DNA from: Mucor racemosus
Taxonomy: Eukaryota; Mucoromycota; Mucoromycetes; Mucorales; Mucoraceae
Direction of reading: 5' to 3'
DNA: 64,000 nucleotides
NCBI GenBank assembly: GCA_027405735.1
Contig: JAPEHQ010000001.1
Coordinates: forward strand, 1,550,001 to 1,614,000
Program-made: the position numbers and the translations under genes
In this document: positions 22,143-34,600 of the stretch, one piece after another
Numbering within the stretch: position 1 is the stretch's first letter
Layout: the number at the start of each line of letters is the position of its first letter
The notes under the pieces: model-generated
The model's database searches: none
What the model was told of the DNA's origin: nothing
What the model saw: the letters and a program-made list of their open reading frames with translations, nothing else

Positions 22143-23102
22143 TTAGGCCTTGTTGATCTTGATGGTGGTCGGACCTTGAATTTCAGAAACGATAACAATT
22201 TGAATGCCCTTTCCAGCATCTTGAATCTCTTGCTTTGCATTACCACCACTACCAACAATGGAAATAGTAATACCATTAGGATACATCTTAGTACTAGTCA
22301 TCCATTTACATTCACCAGAACCATCAAGATTGCAAACATATTCTCTCTTTGCATGATCAAAAGTCTCGGATTTGAAGTCAGCTGTACATTCGGTAGTAGT
22401 GGGTGCAAAACCATAATTTTGAACGTATTTAACAACTGAGCCAGCACAAAGAGGTACTTGTTGTTGAACACTCTTCAAGAAAGCAGTAGGAATGGAACCA
22501 GCCAAATCAACTTGAGTAATATAAGTAATATGGATACCAGCATCTGTCTTGATAATTTTCCAGCCAGAAATGATCAAATTGGCACGAACACATCCAGAAA
22601 CAGCAGGAATTGTGGCATCTTCAACTGATGACATGACAACATAGCATTCATCTTCAGAGATCTCACGAAGGGAAACGGCAGCCATGTCACGAGGACTAAT
22701 AGGCCAAGGTGTCTTGATTTTGCTCCAGAACAAAGATTCGACCTTGCTGTACATTTGCTTGATTTCAGAAACATCATACTTTTCGTCCCCTGATTTTTTT
22801 TTCAAATAGAGAAAGGGTTGATTAATATTAAAGGTTCTCCTTTATAATATCAACAACTTACAAATCTTTCTACAACCAGGCAAAGTAGCTACAGATGCAA
22901 CTTGTTGGGGAGTGAATTCATGACCAATAAGATCAACTTCACCACGAACAATGGCAATAGGACTGGAATCAACAGTCTTGCGGTAAAGCTTGACACCGTC
23001 CTTCTCTTGACTGAAATCCCAACCATCCAAAGTGCTGGCAAGATCTTTCAAATAAGATAAAGCCTTTCTATTACTTTCAGCGTGAATATATTCTACAGTC
23101 AT
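22143..23102 (-). CDS. START-domain lipid-binding protein
   Basis: The exons are 23102-22862 and 22789-22143 with a 72-bp GT-AG intron. The product is 295 aa; the junction reads CRKIWDEKYDV. Almost the whole protein is one START (StAR-related lipid transfer) domain: WDFSQEKDGVKLYRK, GEVDLIGHEFTPQQVA, WDEKYDVSEI, VMSSVEDATIP, VRANLIISGWKI, ITQVDLAGSIPTAFL and a C-terminal helix (FLKSVQQQVPLCAG). START domains carry one lipid such as a sterol, phospholipid or ceramide in a hydrophobic pocket. A Ser/Gly-rich tail of ~90 residues follows. I see neither signal peptide nor membrane helix, so a cytosolic carrier is likely. The ligand cannot be deduced. Confidence 0.85.
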
Positions 23103-24357
23103 TTTATTTTATAATTTATGAGAAAGAAAAAAGGAAATTAACAACTTGATGTGGCATTTATATATACATGTAACTTGTTAATTTTGTGTAACTGATTATG
23201 TAGTGCGGGGTAAAATAAGTCAAAATAAGGAACTGGAGATGTTTTTCTTGCTGTTTCTCCACAAAAATTGCATGTAATACAATAGCACATATAGACCAAT
23301 GATCAAACCAGTGCCATGTGAAATATATCTATGTGCCGTGTTAAAAAAGCGAAAAAGAAGGCATACACTTTCATATGTCAATTGCAAGCGAATAAAAGCA
23401 ATGTGTGTATAAACTTTAAATTTTTCTTGTACTTCTTGACTAACTAACAGTGGTAAAAATCAAAAAGATGATTAATTTAATTCATGAGGAATTAAAATTT
23501 TTTCGAGATGACCATCTATTCAAAATAATCATTGAGTTCATATCATTGCTTGGTTAATGATATAGGTGTATGATGGAATACTCAGGTACAGTGCTACATG
23601 AATCTTTTGAATATTGTATAAATATACGACGTGGGAGTTTTTTTTTTCTAGGGTTCCTCTCATTCTATGGTGATGAGTTACTCTTAAATTATGAAAAAAA
23701 GATATCCTTAATTAAATGCATATCTTGGTGTTGTTCCGCTGCATTTATTGTGATGTGATTTTACAAGTAAATGACGGTTACATAATCGCAAAAAGAGAGA
23801 TGTTAGATGATAACTATATCAATTTTGATGAATCACGTTTTTTGGTGCAGTTTCGACAAAACTAATGATATCAACGTCAACTTTATTTTCACTACATTTT
23901 CTTATTCAGTTTTTCACATGTTAGAAACAAAATTTGGTATGTAATGGCTATATAGGAAATTGTTGTAACCTAGAAACTATTATGAAGCAGAAATGGTTCC
24001 CTGGGAAGATAGGCACAAGAAACATATTACCCGTTTATGATTTAATAGTTTAAATTTATGAATTAGTTCAAAATAAAATCAATTGATATTGCTAGTATAT
24101 TCTTGATGCAATTGGCCCCATTAACTGGCCCTTTTTGTATTAGAAATACCCGTCCTTAAAAATACATGAGTACATGCTTCTCGTAAGCATCAAAATGGGT
24201 TTGTTTCCGAGAATGCAATTTATAAACGTTTGATCACTCCCCCCCCCCCTCTCCCCCAATGTGTGAGATAACATTCGGGAGATCTTTATTTTGGCAACAG
24301 ATACATTCGGCGTGCATAATTTAAATATCAGTATATTATATTTAATGCTTATCCTTC
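23103..24357. other. Intergenic region left of the inverted repeat
   Basis: AT-rich DNA, no gene recognised. A C-rich tract (CCCCCCCCCTCTCCCCC) lies at ~24240-24256. The short open frame at 23570-23758 has no support. Confidence 0.5.
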
Positions 24358-25596
24358 AGGTTAAGTTACTTTGCGGTTCATGAGCCATTAAACGATTTTG
24401 CTTTTTGAACCGTTTTTTCGGTCGATTTGGAAAATTAATTTTGGAACCCAGGTAATATATGGTTTAAGCTGTAATATAAACTATTTTTTGATTATCTCGA
24501 CGAAAAATCAATACTCTTTGCTGAAACAAAAACAACAAAGTAGCTATCAGTTACAATGTGTATCATAAATATATAATACTGCTCTTTGAAGCAATGATTT
24601 CCATGACACAAGTCATTGTAAATAATACTGTGTGATTCAAGTTTCTAAACAGCTTTCCAATGAAATTACGCATAATTTTAAAGATGTCATCAACAAAATA
24701 CAAACTTCCTGGTTCATTTTAAACACGAAGGCCCCCTGTTTTTTTTTTTGTTTTTTAACAACCAGGTAAATTTGATGAAGCAAAACCTTATGGTTTGGTG
24801 GAATCACGAGTCTATCTTGTACATGCCTTATCCGTTGGCTAAGGTCTACTATAGTATCTTGAAAGATAAAGTTTCATACGTAGCTGCTGAAGGTTAGATG
24901 GGAGTTTCGACGTTAAAGTAACGCCTGGTGCGTGAAATTTTAACGAAGCTTCTATCACAAACTTTCCTAGTATTCTAGGTTTGAGTAACAGAAAAACAAG
25001 TAAGCTGCTCTTGTTTAACTTTCATTTAGCTCATCCTGGTACGGGGTTTATTCTATCTGCGTTTGGTTCTTTTGATTATTTACCTGCGGTTATCAGCTGT
25101 TTACTATCTGATTTTTGGCACACCCTTGGTCAGGGTTTAAGAGTCGAAATGATTTGAGCTAACGGTTGGTAGCTATTGAGTTATCAGCTATTTGCTATCT
25201 GATTTTTGGCTCACCCTTGGTCAGGGTTTAAGAGTCAAAATGATTTGAACTAACAGTTGGTAGCTATTGAGTTATCAGCTGTTTACTATCTGATTTTTGG
25301 CTCACCCTTGGCCAGGGTTTAAGAGTCAAAATGATTGGAATTAATAGCTGATGTCTCAACTCTGCTATAGCCCTTCTCTTTTTTTTTTAGCGTCTGGTCT
25401 CTTTTCTGCAAGATTTAATCTTTCTGGTATGTTTCTAAAACGTAGTATATTCTATTTTCTTCGTAATCTAATCGTTTTTTGGACATATTTAGTCGTTTTT
25501 CTTCAACATCTGCCTCTCTTCTCAAAGATTAAACACCGTTTTTGACATGTCTGGTCTCGTCTCTGCAACATCTGTTATTGTTACTGAGCAATTTGG
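24358..25596 (+). repeat. Large inverted repeat, left arm, outer segment
   Basis: It matches 38347-39585 in reverse orientation almost without difference: positions sum to 63943 throughout, so no net indel. Examples are the shared segments around 24381, 24720 and 25351-25545, where the translations are identical. Includes three tandem 91-bp units. No gene. Confidence 0.95.
25090..25348 (+). repeat. 91-bp tandem repeat, 2.8 copies
   Basis: Units start at 25090, 25181 and 25272, each with TTATCAGCT, CTATCTGATTTTTGGC, CACCCTTGGYCAGGGTTTAA and GAGTCRAAATGATT. A mirror copy is at 38595-38853 in the right arm. Confidence 0.95.
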
Positions 25597-26370
25597 TCTA
25601 TCGTATGCAAATCTGGTCTCTTTCTGTAATATCTGGTCCCTCTCTCTCAATACCTGGTAACTTTATGTTAACATTGGCTTTTTATTTAGGTTTGCCTTGC
25701 CTTTTATTCTATCTGTCTCTCCTACTATGGCTTTTATGGTATCTGGTTTCGATTAACTCACTTCTGGTCTCAAGTCAAGTTTATATTATCTCATTTCATG
25801 CTCATCATGTACTTTCAGTCTCGGTTTATCAACGTTTGGCCCGTTTTCAAGCATTTCTAGTTTTAATCCATGTTTATCTGGTCACATCTCATGCTTTCCT
25901 AGTCTCATATCATGCTCTTCTGGTCTCAATACATGATCTTCTGGTTTCAACTCGTGCTTATCTGGTATTAACTCATGCTTATTTGGTTTCAATTTAATGC
26001 TTATCTGGTTTCAATTCATAGTGATCTGGTTTATATTCATGCACATCTGGTATTGTTTTAATAACTTTAGGCTTTTATTCACGCATTTTTTTTTTTAGTT
26101 CTCAATCTATGTTTATCTGATATAGTCGCATCAACATCTAGTCTTTATTCATGCACTTCTGGTCCCATTTCATTAGCATCTGGTCTCATTTTATTAGTCT
26201 TATCTCGTCTTTGGATATGCTCTTTTGGTATAAAGGTATGCTCTTTTACGTTCATCAGTTTTTCAATTAATGCTCATTTAATCTTACTTCATGTTTATCT
26301 AGTCTCAATTCATTTCCATCGGGTCTCCATTCGTGTGCTTCTCATCTCATTTCTTTAACTTGTGGTTTCA
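25550..26370 (+). repeat. Degenerate minisatellite (CTGGTCTCAATTCATGCT type)
   Basis: Repeated variants of CTGGTYTCAAYTCATGCTTAT at ~20-25 bp spacing, densest at 25860-26060. The open frame at 25542-25997 is only a translation of this repeat and is not a gene. The array begins inside the shared arm and continues into the part present only on the left. Confidence 0.8.
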
Positions 26371-27053
26371 ATTTATGAAAAAGGTATATTATTGAAAACT
26401 TAAAAAGTATCGCCAATGTCTAATCTCAATTTGGTATCCCTTTTTATCTATTTTATCGCAAGCTCTTCCCTTCCATACATACTTTTGAAGGTTTCTTTTG
26501 ATATGATGTCTCCAATCTAATTAATGTCTCTGGTCTTGTCTCTCTGGTCTTGTCTTCTTTGTTTTCATTTTATTCTACTTAGAAGTTAAAGCATCTTTTT
26601 GTTATCTGATTTTTGATACACCTTACGTAGGTTTAAAAATCAAAATGATTTGATCGAAAAAAAGCGATAACTTTTACCACCTTTATTGGGATGGTATCTG
26701 TTTTGATGCTATCTTAGTAAATTCGGTTACTATACTCAGTTGTTTGTTTTTTACAATTGGTAATCCTGAGTCAATTTAGCCTGGTTGCTCTCCATTTGTG
26801 GACTTGCGACCTCTCCCCCTTTTAGGGCCTTGTAGTTTTCTTTCACGGTAACCGGCTGGAAACTATAACCCTTTCTGGCAATCGGAGTCGTATTGTTTTC
26901 ATAGCATATGCTTGATTTCAGTATCACTTTATAGTATGGTGGTATACAAACTATAAGGTCAAATGGCAACATGTAGATAGACCTCCTCGTGGTGTTGCTG
27001 GAAACGCTCTTACTGAACGGCTAACTATCTATAGCATTAACCTATTTATATTA

Positions 27054-27874
27054 CATGTCACCTTTTATTAATATTTTATAATATAGCATCATCCTTTATA
27101 ATCTCAATCCATATTTTTTTATTTGAGTTGATTTTTCTTCGATTCTTTATATTTCATAATAAAAATTACAAGGCTCAAATTAAGTGTGTTATAAGTCTGA
27201 TTATTATTTCATATCACATTATTTATGATGATGCAAATGAGAGCGACACCTGTTGCATACTACATTATGAAATAAAGAAAAATGATGTGTAAAAATCCTA
27301 ATGTTTTGCGTTTTATTGATGAACATAACCAGGCATTTTTGTTGTTGATAAATTATCCTTGAAGTTTATAAATAAAAGACAATAAAAAGAGACAATAATG
27401 TATCAGCTTTTCCAACTGTATCCCAAAACTAAAAAAAGTCTGCCGTTTATTAAGATCTAAAAGCATAGGCCTTTTGTATCTATTCACTATTGACTACTGA
27501 GATTATAACTAAAGAACAACCAATATATTAATATGATAAGTATTATCCATATTGATTTAGCAAATCAGAGATAATATACCGTGTTGAGTTATAGCCTTAG
27601 TTGATATGTTTCATAATTAGCGTTTGCATTGTTCTTACTTAATTTGTTGAGAGCGGGTCCGTATCCTGATATCAATGTTTATATAAATAGTGCCGCCTAT
27701 TAATATGCTGTCATAAAATGAGCTGAATATGCTATTGAGCCACATGGAAAAACAAAGCATCCGTGGTTGATGCTTTCTTCCGAAGTATCGGCTATAATAC
27801 CATGGATTTGTGTAAGCCACCATTACAGTATCTTGTCTATCAGATTAAGGTGTAGATTTATAAAAGGTGACATG
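27054..27874. mobile_element. Candidate non-autonomous TIR element (MITE-like)
   Basis: An 821-bp interval bounded by 19-bp inverted repeats with one mismatch, CATGTCACCTTTTATWAAT (27054-27072 and reverse complement at 27856-27874). No coding capacity. I see no target-site duplication, so this is tentative. Confidence 0.4.
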
Positions 27875-27974
27875 GAATACAACAGTTGATTTCATAATTT
27901 TGGGATGTAATGCATTGTTATTATATCAAAAATGCAGCTTGAATAAAAACAATTGTAAAAAAAAAGGATAAAAA

Positions 27975-28205
27975 TTGTGCATAAACTGTAATGTCAAAAT
28001 TTTTAGTCGAAACAATATCAAATGGATCCATACTGTTTGTCCAAGAGAAAATTCTATTAAAATTGTTTATATACCAGGACAAATATTCACGTTTTTTCGC
28101 TTATTTTGTCTTAAAAAATTATTGAAATTAGACTTAGCATCTAAAAATATATATCAAAATGCTTGGAATAATTTACTGCCTAACTTTTATTATGGGTTCA
28201 AGTAA
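27975..28205 (+). pseudogene. Decayed coding relic sharing KI-SR-N--WI-TV with the repeat arm
   Basis: A 76-aa frame with KIFSRNNIKWIHTV. The plus strand at 29647-29742 encodes KICSRDNVEWINTV in one frame before a stop. The two DNA stretches are visibly related but diverged, with more synonymous-looking change than protein change in this block. Probably remnants of a mobile-element ORF; I do not recognise the family. Confidence 0.4.
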
Positions 28206-28928
28206 GATTTTATAATAAAATTTAAAAATCGTCATAGGCGTATATACTAAACTTTAACAAAATTTGTACCATGAAAATCTCGATGAAATTAATAGATACA
28301 GTAAGATAAATTGCAGATCCATTTTTAGCAGCCAATTTTACCCCAGAAAACTTGGTTGTCTGATTCCTAGCGATAGATACTTTTGTAAAAAAATGTGAGA
28401 ATTCTCCAAATTGTTAAAGCTACAAAAAAAAAAAAAAAAAAAAAAAAAACAGGATTTACAATTACAAGGTTTAGGGGCGCAAAGATGTTCCAAAAAAAAA
28501 TCAGCCCTAAAACTTTACTGTGTAATAAAACATTGAAAAACAAGAAGATTTAGATTAACCTTTATTTGCAAGTTTATTAAAATCTCGAGATATTTGACAT
28601 CTTTGATTGTGTTTTTAGGCGGGGAAAAGCAAGTGTTTCAATTTTGAAGCCTCTATACTCGCTGAAAAATGAAAATAAATAGAAATAACTTTTTTGCCAA
28701 TATTCTGTAGTATATCAAGTATAGCCTTGCATTTTTCATTTCCTGATTATCTATTGAAATGGGGGCACGCTCCGATTTTGAATATCACCATATAAAATTA
28801 TATAATCAGATATGCACATATAACTGAGCTTGAATCCAAAAAGTGTTCAAATGGAAAAAAAATCCAAAAAAATTCAAAAAAAACCTTGTATGTTTAATTG
28901 CTCACAAAAATGCATAGTAAGCTGGACG

Positions 28929-29340
28929 AGCGTATTAAATATCTTGGGTTCAGTTTTTAATTCTGAATCGATCTGTGTAGGTTTTAAAAATGTTTTTCTC
29001 ATAACATTTCTAGTAAATTTAATATCAAATTTGAACGGTTTTTGATCAAAAAGTACCCTTCATTCAAATGCAAACCTAAAATATTTTATTTTCATATTAT
29101 GCGCAACAAAATTATCCACAGAATGAGTATTTATACGTAGTTGTAGCCCTATTTTTTTGTGGGAATATTAATTTTTTGATCTTTTTTTTTTGGTCGGCAA
29201 AAAATTTTCCTTGTATATCCTCGTCCAAAATGAATCCTTTTTTGTATCACCAAAAATCAATCATTCAATCTCAATTTTCTCTACCAAAAATCAATATTTT
29301 TTGACAAGATAAAATTCGTTGGATAGACGCTAATAAGTAC
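28929..29340 (+). repeat. Dispersed old repeat, copy 1
   Basis: Diverged match to 39582-39830: GCGTATTAAATA, TTTTTAATTCTGAATCGATCTGT and AAAAATGTTTTTC have counterparts there. A further block (TTTTCCTTGTATATCCTCGTCC, near 29206) matches 39855-39888 in reverse orientation. So the family is rearranged. Confidence 0.6.
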
Positions 29341-29533
29341 TATCCTATCGTTTTAGTTTTGCATACCTGTCATCCCTTCATGGGTCTCTATAACAGAAAA
29401 AGTGCTCTCACAAAATTTATATAAAAAAAAAAAGTTTTCACAACGATCCAAAACCTAGATATCCTCGTAGAGAATGAAAAATAAAGTAGACTTTACTTAA
29501 TAACCATCATTGCAATACCTTAGTATTTTCTCG

Positions 29534-31343
29534 ACTTATTTTCATTTCAATGCGGTTTCTGAATTTTAGGCTGGTCATTTCTGCATCATTCAAATTTATG
29601 AAACAATCACTATTATAGTAACCATCATCCTTGCGTTATTTAATAAAATTTGTAGCCGGGACAATGTTGAATGGATAAATACTGTTTCTGAAAACAAACT
29701 TCTGCTAAGATTCACTACGGCCGAACAATGCTTCCCATGGGGATAATGATCTGTACAGATGGGCAGAATAAAAACTTTTATGCGGATCAGGCAACCCATA
29801 TGAGCAGAGCAATAAGATCAAGGTTTCTTAGTCAATTTATTATTTAAAGTATATCAACTATAATATAATTAATAACGAAGATAATTTGAATGGTTTAAAG
29901 CAGATGTGAGTTACTCTGATTCAACAGAATTGCCTTATTGACGAGATATATTAATTTAAAATTTGGGGTTTGAAAGAGTTTTGCCCATGTTCTTCTTTCA
30001 GTAACCAAATGGGAACAACGACAACAACCTGTTTGATAATACTAAAAGTATTTATGCCTTTGTAAGTTTCTGCTCGTAACACACAAAATTGACTAATTTA
30101 GGATTATTTTTCTTTATTCTTCCACACTTTCCTCAGCTCCTTTCTTTATGTTTAAAACTACAACAAAAAGACCAATATCATCTTTTATAAACTGAAATTA
30201 AGCAGCAGGTACAATTACATGTTTTTCCTATTATTTATTTGGAAATAGATTATTAACTGTTAATGTTAATGGCGCGTTATAATATTATTTTTCTCGAAAT
30301 AAAAGCATTCAAGACTTAGTCATTTTTTTTCATCATCTTCGTTATAATCAATACTTTTTTGGTATAAATTTGATATCTACCTGCTAAAAATTGGTGATTA
30401 TAAAATTATGTATAGTATTGATTTGATTTGAATGAATGAATAAACTCATGTTAATTTATTTAGTTTCTAAAAAATAGTTGTTTCTATTTAGTGGCCAACA
30501 GCCAAGAAGAGGAAAACAAGCTGTTATCTTGTATACCACTACGGACTATCAAAGGTACACCATAATTATTACTTATTAGCTTGTTAATTGATTTCACTAA
30601 TAAATCAATTTTTATAGGTCAAAAGTAAGTTTGTTCTGGTAAAGTATTGAATAAATTGGCTTGGGACAAAGAGGGTAATAAAATGTGGCAATAATAGGTT
30701 CCAGTGATGGCCATGTTTATCTTTATAATATTGGAGAGGTAAGACTAAAACGTAATATAAATTACTTCTAGCGCAATAATTATAAAGTAAAACTATATTA
30801 GCATCAGATAAATTACCACACAATATTAACATGTATAAAGATTTACAATAATAAGCTTGAATCAAGTGGATACAGCATCGTAAATTCTTAAAAAAGTTCT
30901 CAAGTATTATAAAATCACTTATTTTTAAGACTTACAAGGCTTGTAAGCGGAATATTAATTTAGAAAATTATTTTTGTCCAGATCATCAATTTTGACATTT
31001 TTAAATTTTTTTTTTTTTAGTTTTGCAACTCTAGAGTTAATTATACTACCAATTATAAAACCAAAAAATATACACATATGCAGAATTTAGCGCTCTATTG
31101 GTTCAATAAAAAATAACAAACATTTTTATTGTAAAATATTACATGAAAATCCTTTAACCAAAAAACCGTTTTTGGGAGAAAAGTACAAAATTTCACTACT
31201 TGACTTTTAATATTAAGCTTTTATAAAATGCATATTAGTTATGGCTACAATTTTCTCTCACAATGTAATATATTTAAACGTTGATTTTGGTATCAAAATT
31301 TGATTTTTCTATTTTTTGATCAAAATCATGAGTGTTGGTAAGG
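29534..31343 (+). repeat. Large inverted repeat, left arm, inner young segment
   Basis: Reverse-complement match to 36542-38346 with few differences (position sum 67880 rising to 67886, about 6 bp net indel). Two open frames, 29596-29799 and 30605-30865, are translated identically in the mirror copy; I regard this as a result of the duplication, not as evidence of genes. Confidence 0.95.
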
Positions 31344-31601
31344 GTAAAATGAGCACCAAAAATGTCCGCTAAAAAGTCTGAGTTTTCAGACAGTGCATGG
31401 TTAAATATAAGAAAAGTTATAAAAAAATCGCTTTTTTATTCAAAATTTAGATATACTACTGTATATACTATAATATGAGAGACTTAGCCGTTCAATCTTG
31501 CTATGCTCAATTATGGCGTCGCTCTACGGGTTCGCTTTTGCAACTTTTTTAATGAATGTATGATATGACAGACGGTTTTTCTGGTAGAAAAATGTATGTT
31601 T
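31344..31601 (+). repeat. Inverted repeat, left arm, old innermost segment
   Basis: Similar, at clearly lower identity, to the reverse complement of 35971-36541. Shared blocks include GAGACTTAGCCGTTCAATCT, TGCTCAATTAYGGYGTCGCT, CTACGGG and GACGGTTTTTCTGGT. The change from near-identity to strong divergence is abrupt at 31344. Confidence 0.85.
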
Positions 31602-34600
31602 TTATAATAACAGATATTGCCTATTTTATTTAGCTTATGGTTGATGCGCTGTAATGCTGCTTTTACATTGGTTAAAATGAGTAATTTAGCAGGGTTTTAA
31701 TTGTGCTAAATAATGTAAAGCCTTGAAACCCCTTTTCTACGTGTGCTGTTTTTCTCTTTTAGTTTTCATATCCCAAGGATGTATTTACCGTTTGATAAGG
31801 CATCATATCAGATTATCACGCTGGTATTCCTTTCTTTTATCTAAATGCGCATGCTAGCATGAGGGACTAATGTTTTTAATATAAGTAGCGGCCTATATTA
31901 GAGATTGATATTTTCATTTAACCACATTCTAAGGTTAAATCTCATTATTTATTACTGTATTGTTGGACGTATTTCTTGATTACCGGATCAAAACGAAGGC
32001 AATAATATTTATATTTACTCAATGTAAAGCTAGAACTGGCTACAAACCCACGAAATGTTCCAGAAAAGTGATAAAATTTCAAATGATTTCGAAACACAAA
32101 AAAAGAATAATTTAATGTGTTGCCTAAAAAACATAGCATTGATCGTAGCTATGATTGAAAACAAATCTTTTTACAGCTGGCAACCGTAAACTAAAATAGT
32201 AAGTTTAAAGAAGGTCAATTTGTTTAAATTTTATGTGCGATAAGTGATAAAGTAACATCTATAATCTTAGATTTGGCTTCCATATAAATTTAAGCAGTCA
32301 GTGCTATTCAAATTTATAATCGAGCAAAAATCATTGCTGCTGTAGACATTATAGCTATAAGCATATCTACAAATGATTCTAATCGTAAATATATTGGCTC
32401 TTGCATGTATTATTGCTCTACATCAACAATGTATTGAGTTGTATTGTTGTCTATAATCTATCACTATGGAGAAAATTCCGATTGAAATTTTGCCTAATTT
32501 GCGTATTGGCCTGCCTAATCTGCACGCAAACACTGAGCTTTTGCGTGCAAAATAGCGTCACTGGTTTTTTAAAATATCTCAGGCACGGAACAATTCTGCA
32601 CGCAAGATTATTGATGAATACTTCCGCGCTATACATTTCTTCACGCAATCATCATAGAAAAAACTCATGAGCGTGACATTTCTGCAAGCTATCAGTAGAG
32701 TAATACGTACGCAATTGCATATTATGCAAGCATTTTTATGAACGCATTCTGCATGCGTATGAAATTGATTCACACAATAGGCTTTTTGTTTTAGCACTTT
32801 ACAGCTATTTGGGAGCGATATTGATATCATACACTTGTTTATTGCTGATAATTTATTGGTTTGTTATACATTAAAAAATACGCGGTATAATACTAGATGA
32901 TGCAATTTGATATGCAAACTGCAAATGGATTAATGGGATGCTAAAAGAAAAAGAAACAAAAGGAGTGGAAAGTAAGGGAGCTATAGCCTGTAGGGAAGCA
33001 ACGAGTAGCAATGGTATCGCAAACAGCTGATGAAGACATAGAGATGGTAAAAGTGCTATATTCAGATAATAGCAAGGCCATCTATTTACTGAAATATAAT
33101 TATATAAGATGTTTTTGATGTTGTAAACTGTTTACCAACTTACAGGGAATAACATGATAATAAAAGAAAAGAATACCCAAGGATTTACTGGATACAGGAA
33201 ATGTCATTATCGATTTTTACAGATTCATAGAATCAATAACTTATTACTCACATTGAAATGGACAATCATCTATCATATCAATAAAAAAAAGTAAATGTCA
33301 AACTCGACTTGATTTGATAATATGCCTACCTACAAGTCGCATCTGAGCCCTCTTGACGATGAGGATGCGAGTAGTACTAAATTATATGTTTACTCTAAAT
33401 ATATATTCAACAATTAATAAACTTGTCGTATTATTTGACACTTACTACTAGGCGTACAATGATAATTAGTTGTTTATCCTGCTCTTTTTATTTTATCTAA
33501 AAAAGCAAAAATTAGAGATGAATACAAGTGGAAAGCTTTTATTGTGTTACAAGGCTTTGCGTGATTAGGTATATTTGGCAAATTTCACATACTACATGTA
33601 CAGTGTTATAAGCTACGTAAAATTCCGTGAAAATAAAAAGGGCTTACCGCCATAAATAATAGACGTTTATGGTGGTATCTACTTAAGAAAAAGAAAACAA
33701 AACGATAAAAGCGAGAGTATTTTTTATATAGAAATTACTTTTATTCTACAAAGAATATACCTAACTCAATTTTAAAACCAGTAAAGCGATGGAAAAAATC
33801 ATGATTATAATGCACAGTGCGTTTATTTTCAGCTACAGTATCCAAAGTTCTTAGAATAACAAAATCTAAAACAACGCATAGAACGCAAATTAAATTGATT
33901 TACACTGTACTCTAACATTTTTATGGTACAACGGCGTGCTTCAAAAGAAGCTCAATATGAAAACACTGCATGTATTTTGTTGCTTCATTGTCCAATTTCT
34001 ACATCAATGAAAACCTTTACTAGACATGTTTTTAAACGCAAAAAAAATGTTCTATTTCAATCTTTCCGACAATCTTTCTAATAGTGTCTCTTCCAATTAA
34101 TGTAAAAAATAAGCATTCTATTATTCATCCATTTACTTTTATTTATATCATGCTGTCAAAAGTCAAACTGATTTATACTCAATAGATCCACCAACACCTC
34201 CTTCATTAAAATGAGTAAACTTGATACCATCACACTAGATATGGATTGAGTATAAGCAATACCTTAATCATTTTAAGCTGATTTGCAAACGTAAAACATC
34301 CCACCAACACCTCCATTAAGATGAATGAACTTTGTACCATCACACTGGATTGGGTATAAGCAACATTTTGATCATTTCAAGCTAATTTTCAAGCGTAAAA
34401 CACCCCACCAACACTTCCAGTAAGATGAATAAACTTGGTACCATCATACTAATATATTAATAAAAGCAAATGCAATGGAAGTTTGAGAACGGCACGATGC
34501 TCATGTAGCAAAAACCAATTTGTGCCCATACGATTAGCTCATTATGCTCATGGTCAGATTTTATTATTATGCACAAATAGGGATAATGATATTCTTATGG

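Larger units (their letters stand above)
25597..29533. other. 3.94-kb segment present only in the left arm
   Basis: The right arm joins the equivalents of 25596 and 29534 directly. The segment holds most of the minisatellite, a candidate TIR element (27054-27874), an A26 run (28424-28449), a decayed coding relic (~27975-28100) and dispersed-repeat sequence (28929-29340). No intact gene seen. Confidence 0.8.

Noticed and set aside
25542..25997. 151-aa open frame
   Set aside because: Explained by the minisatellite unit, which happens to be open in this frame.
29596..29799. 67-aa frame identical to 38081-38284
   Set aside because: Same reason; it is a minus-strand shadow over the coding relic on the plus strand.
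30605..30865. 86-aa frame identical in both arms of the inverted repeat
   Set aside because: Identity follows from the young duplication and does not show selection; no domain seen.
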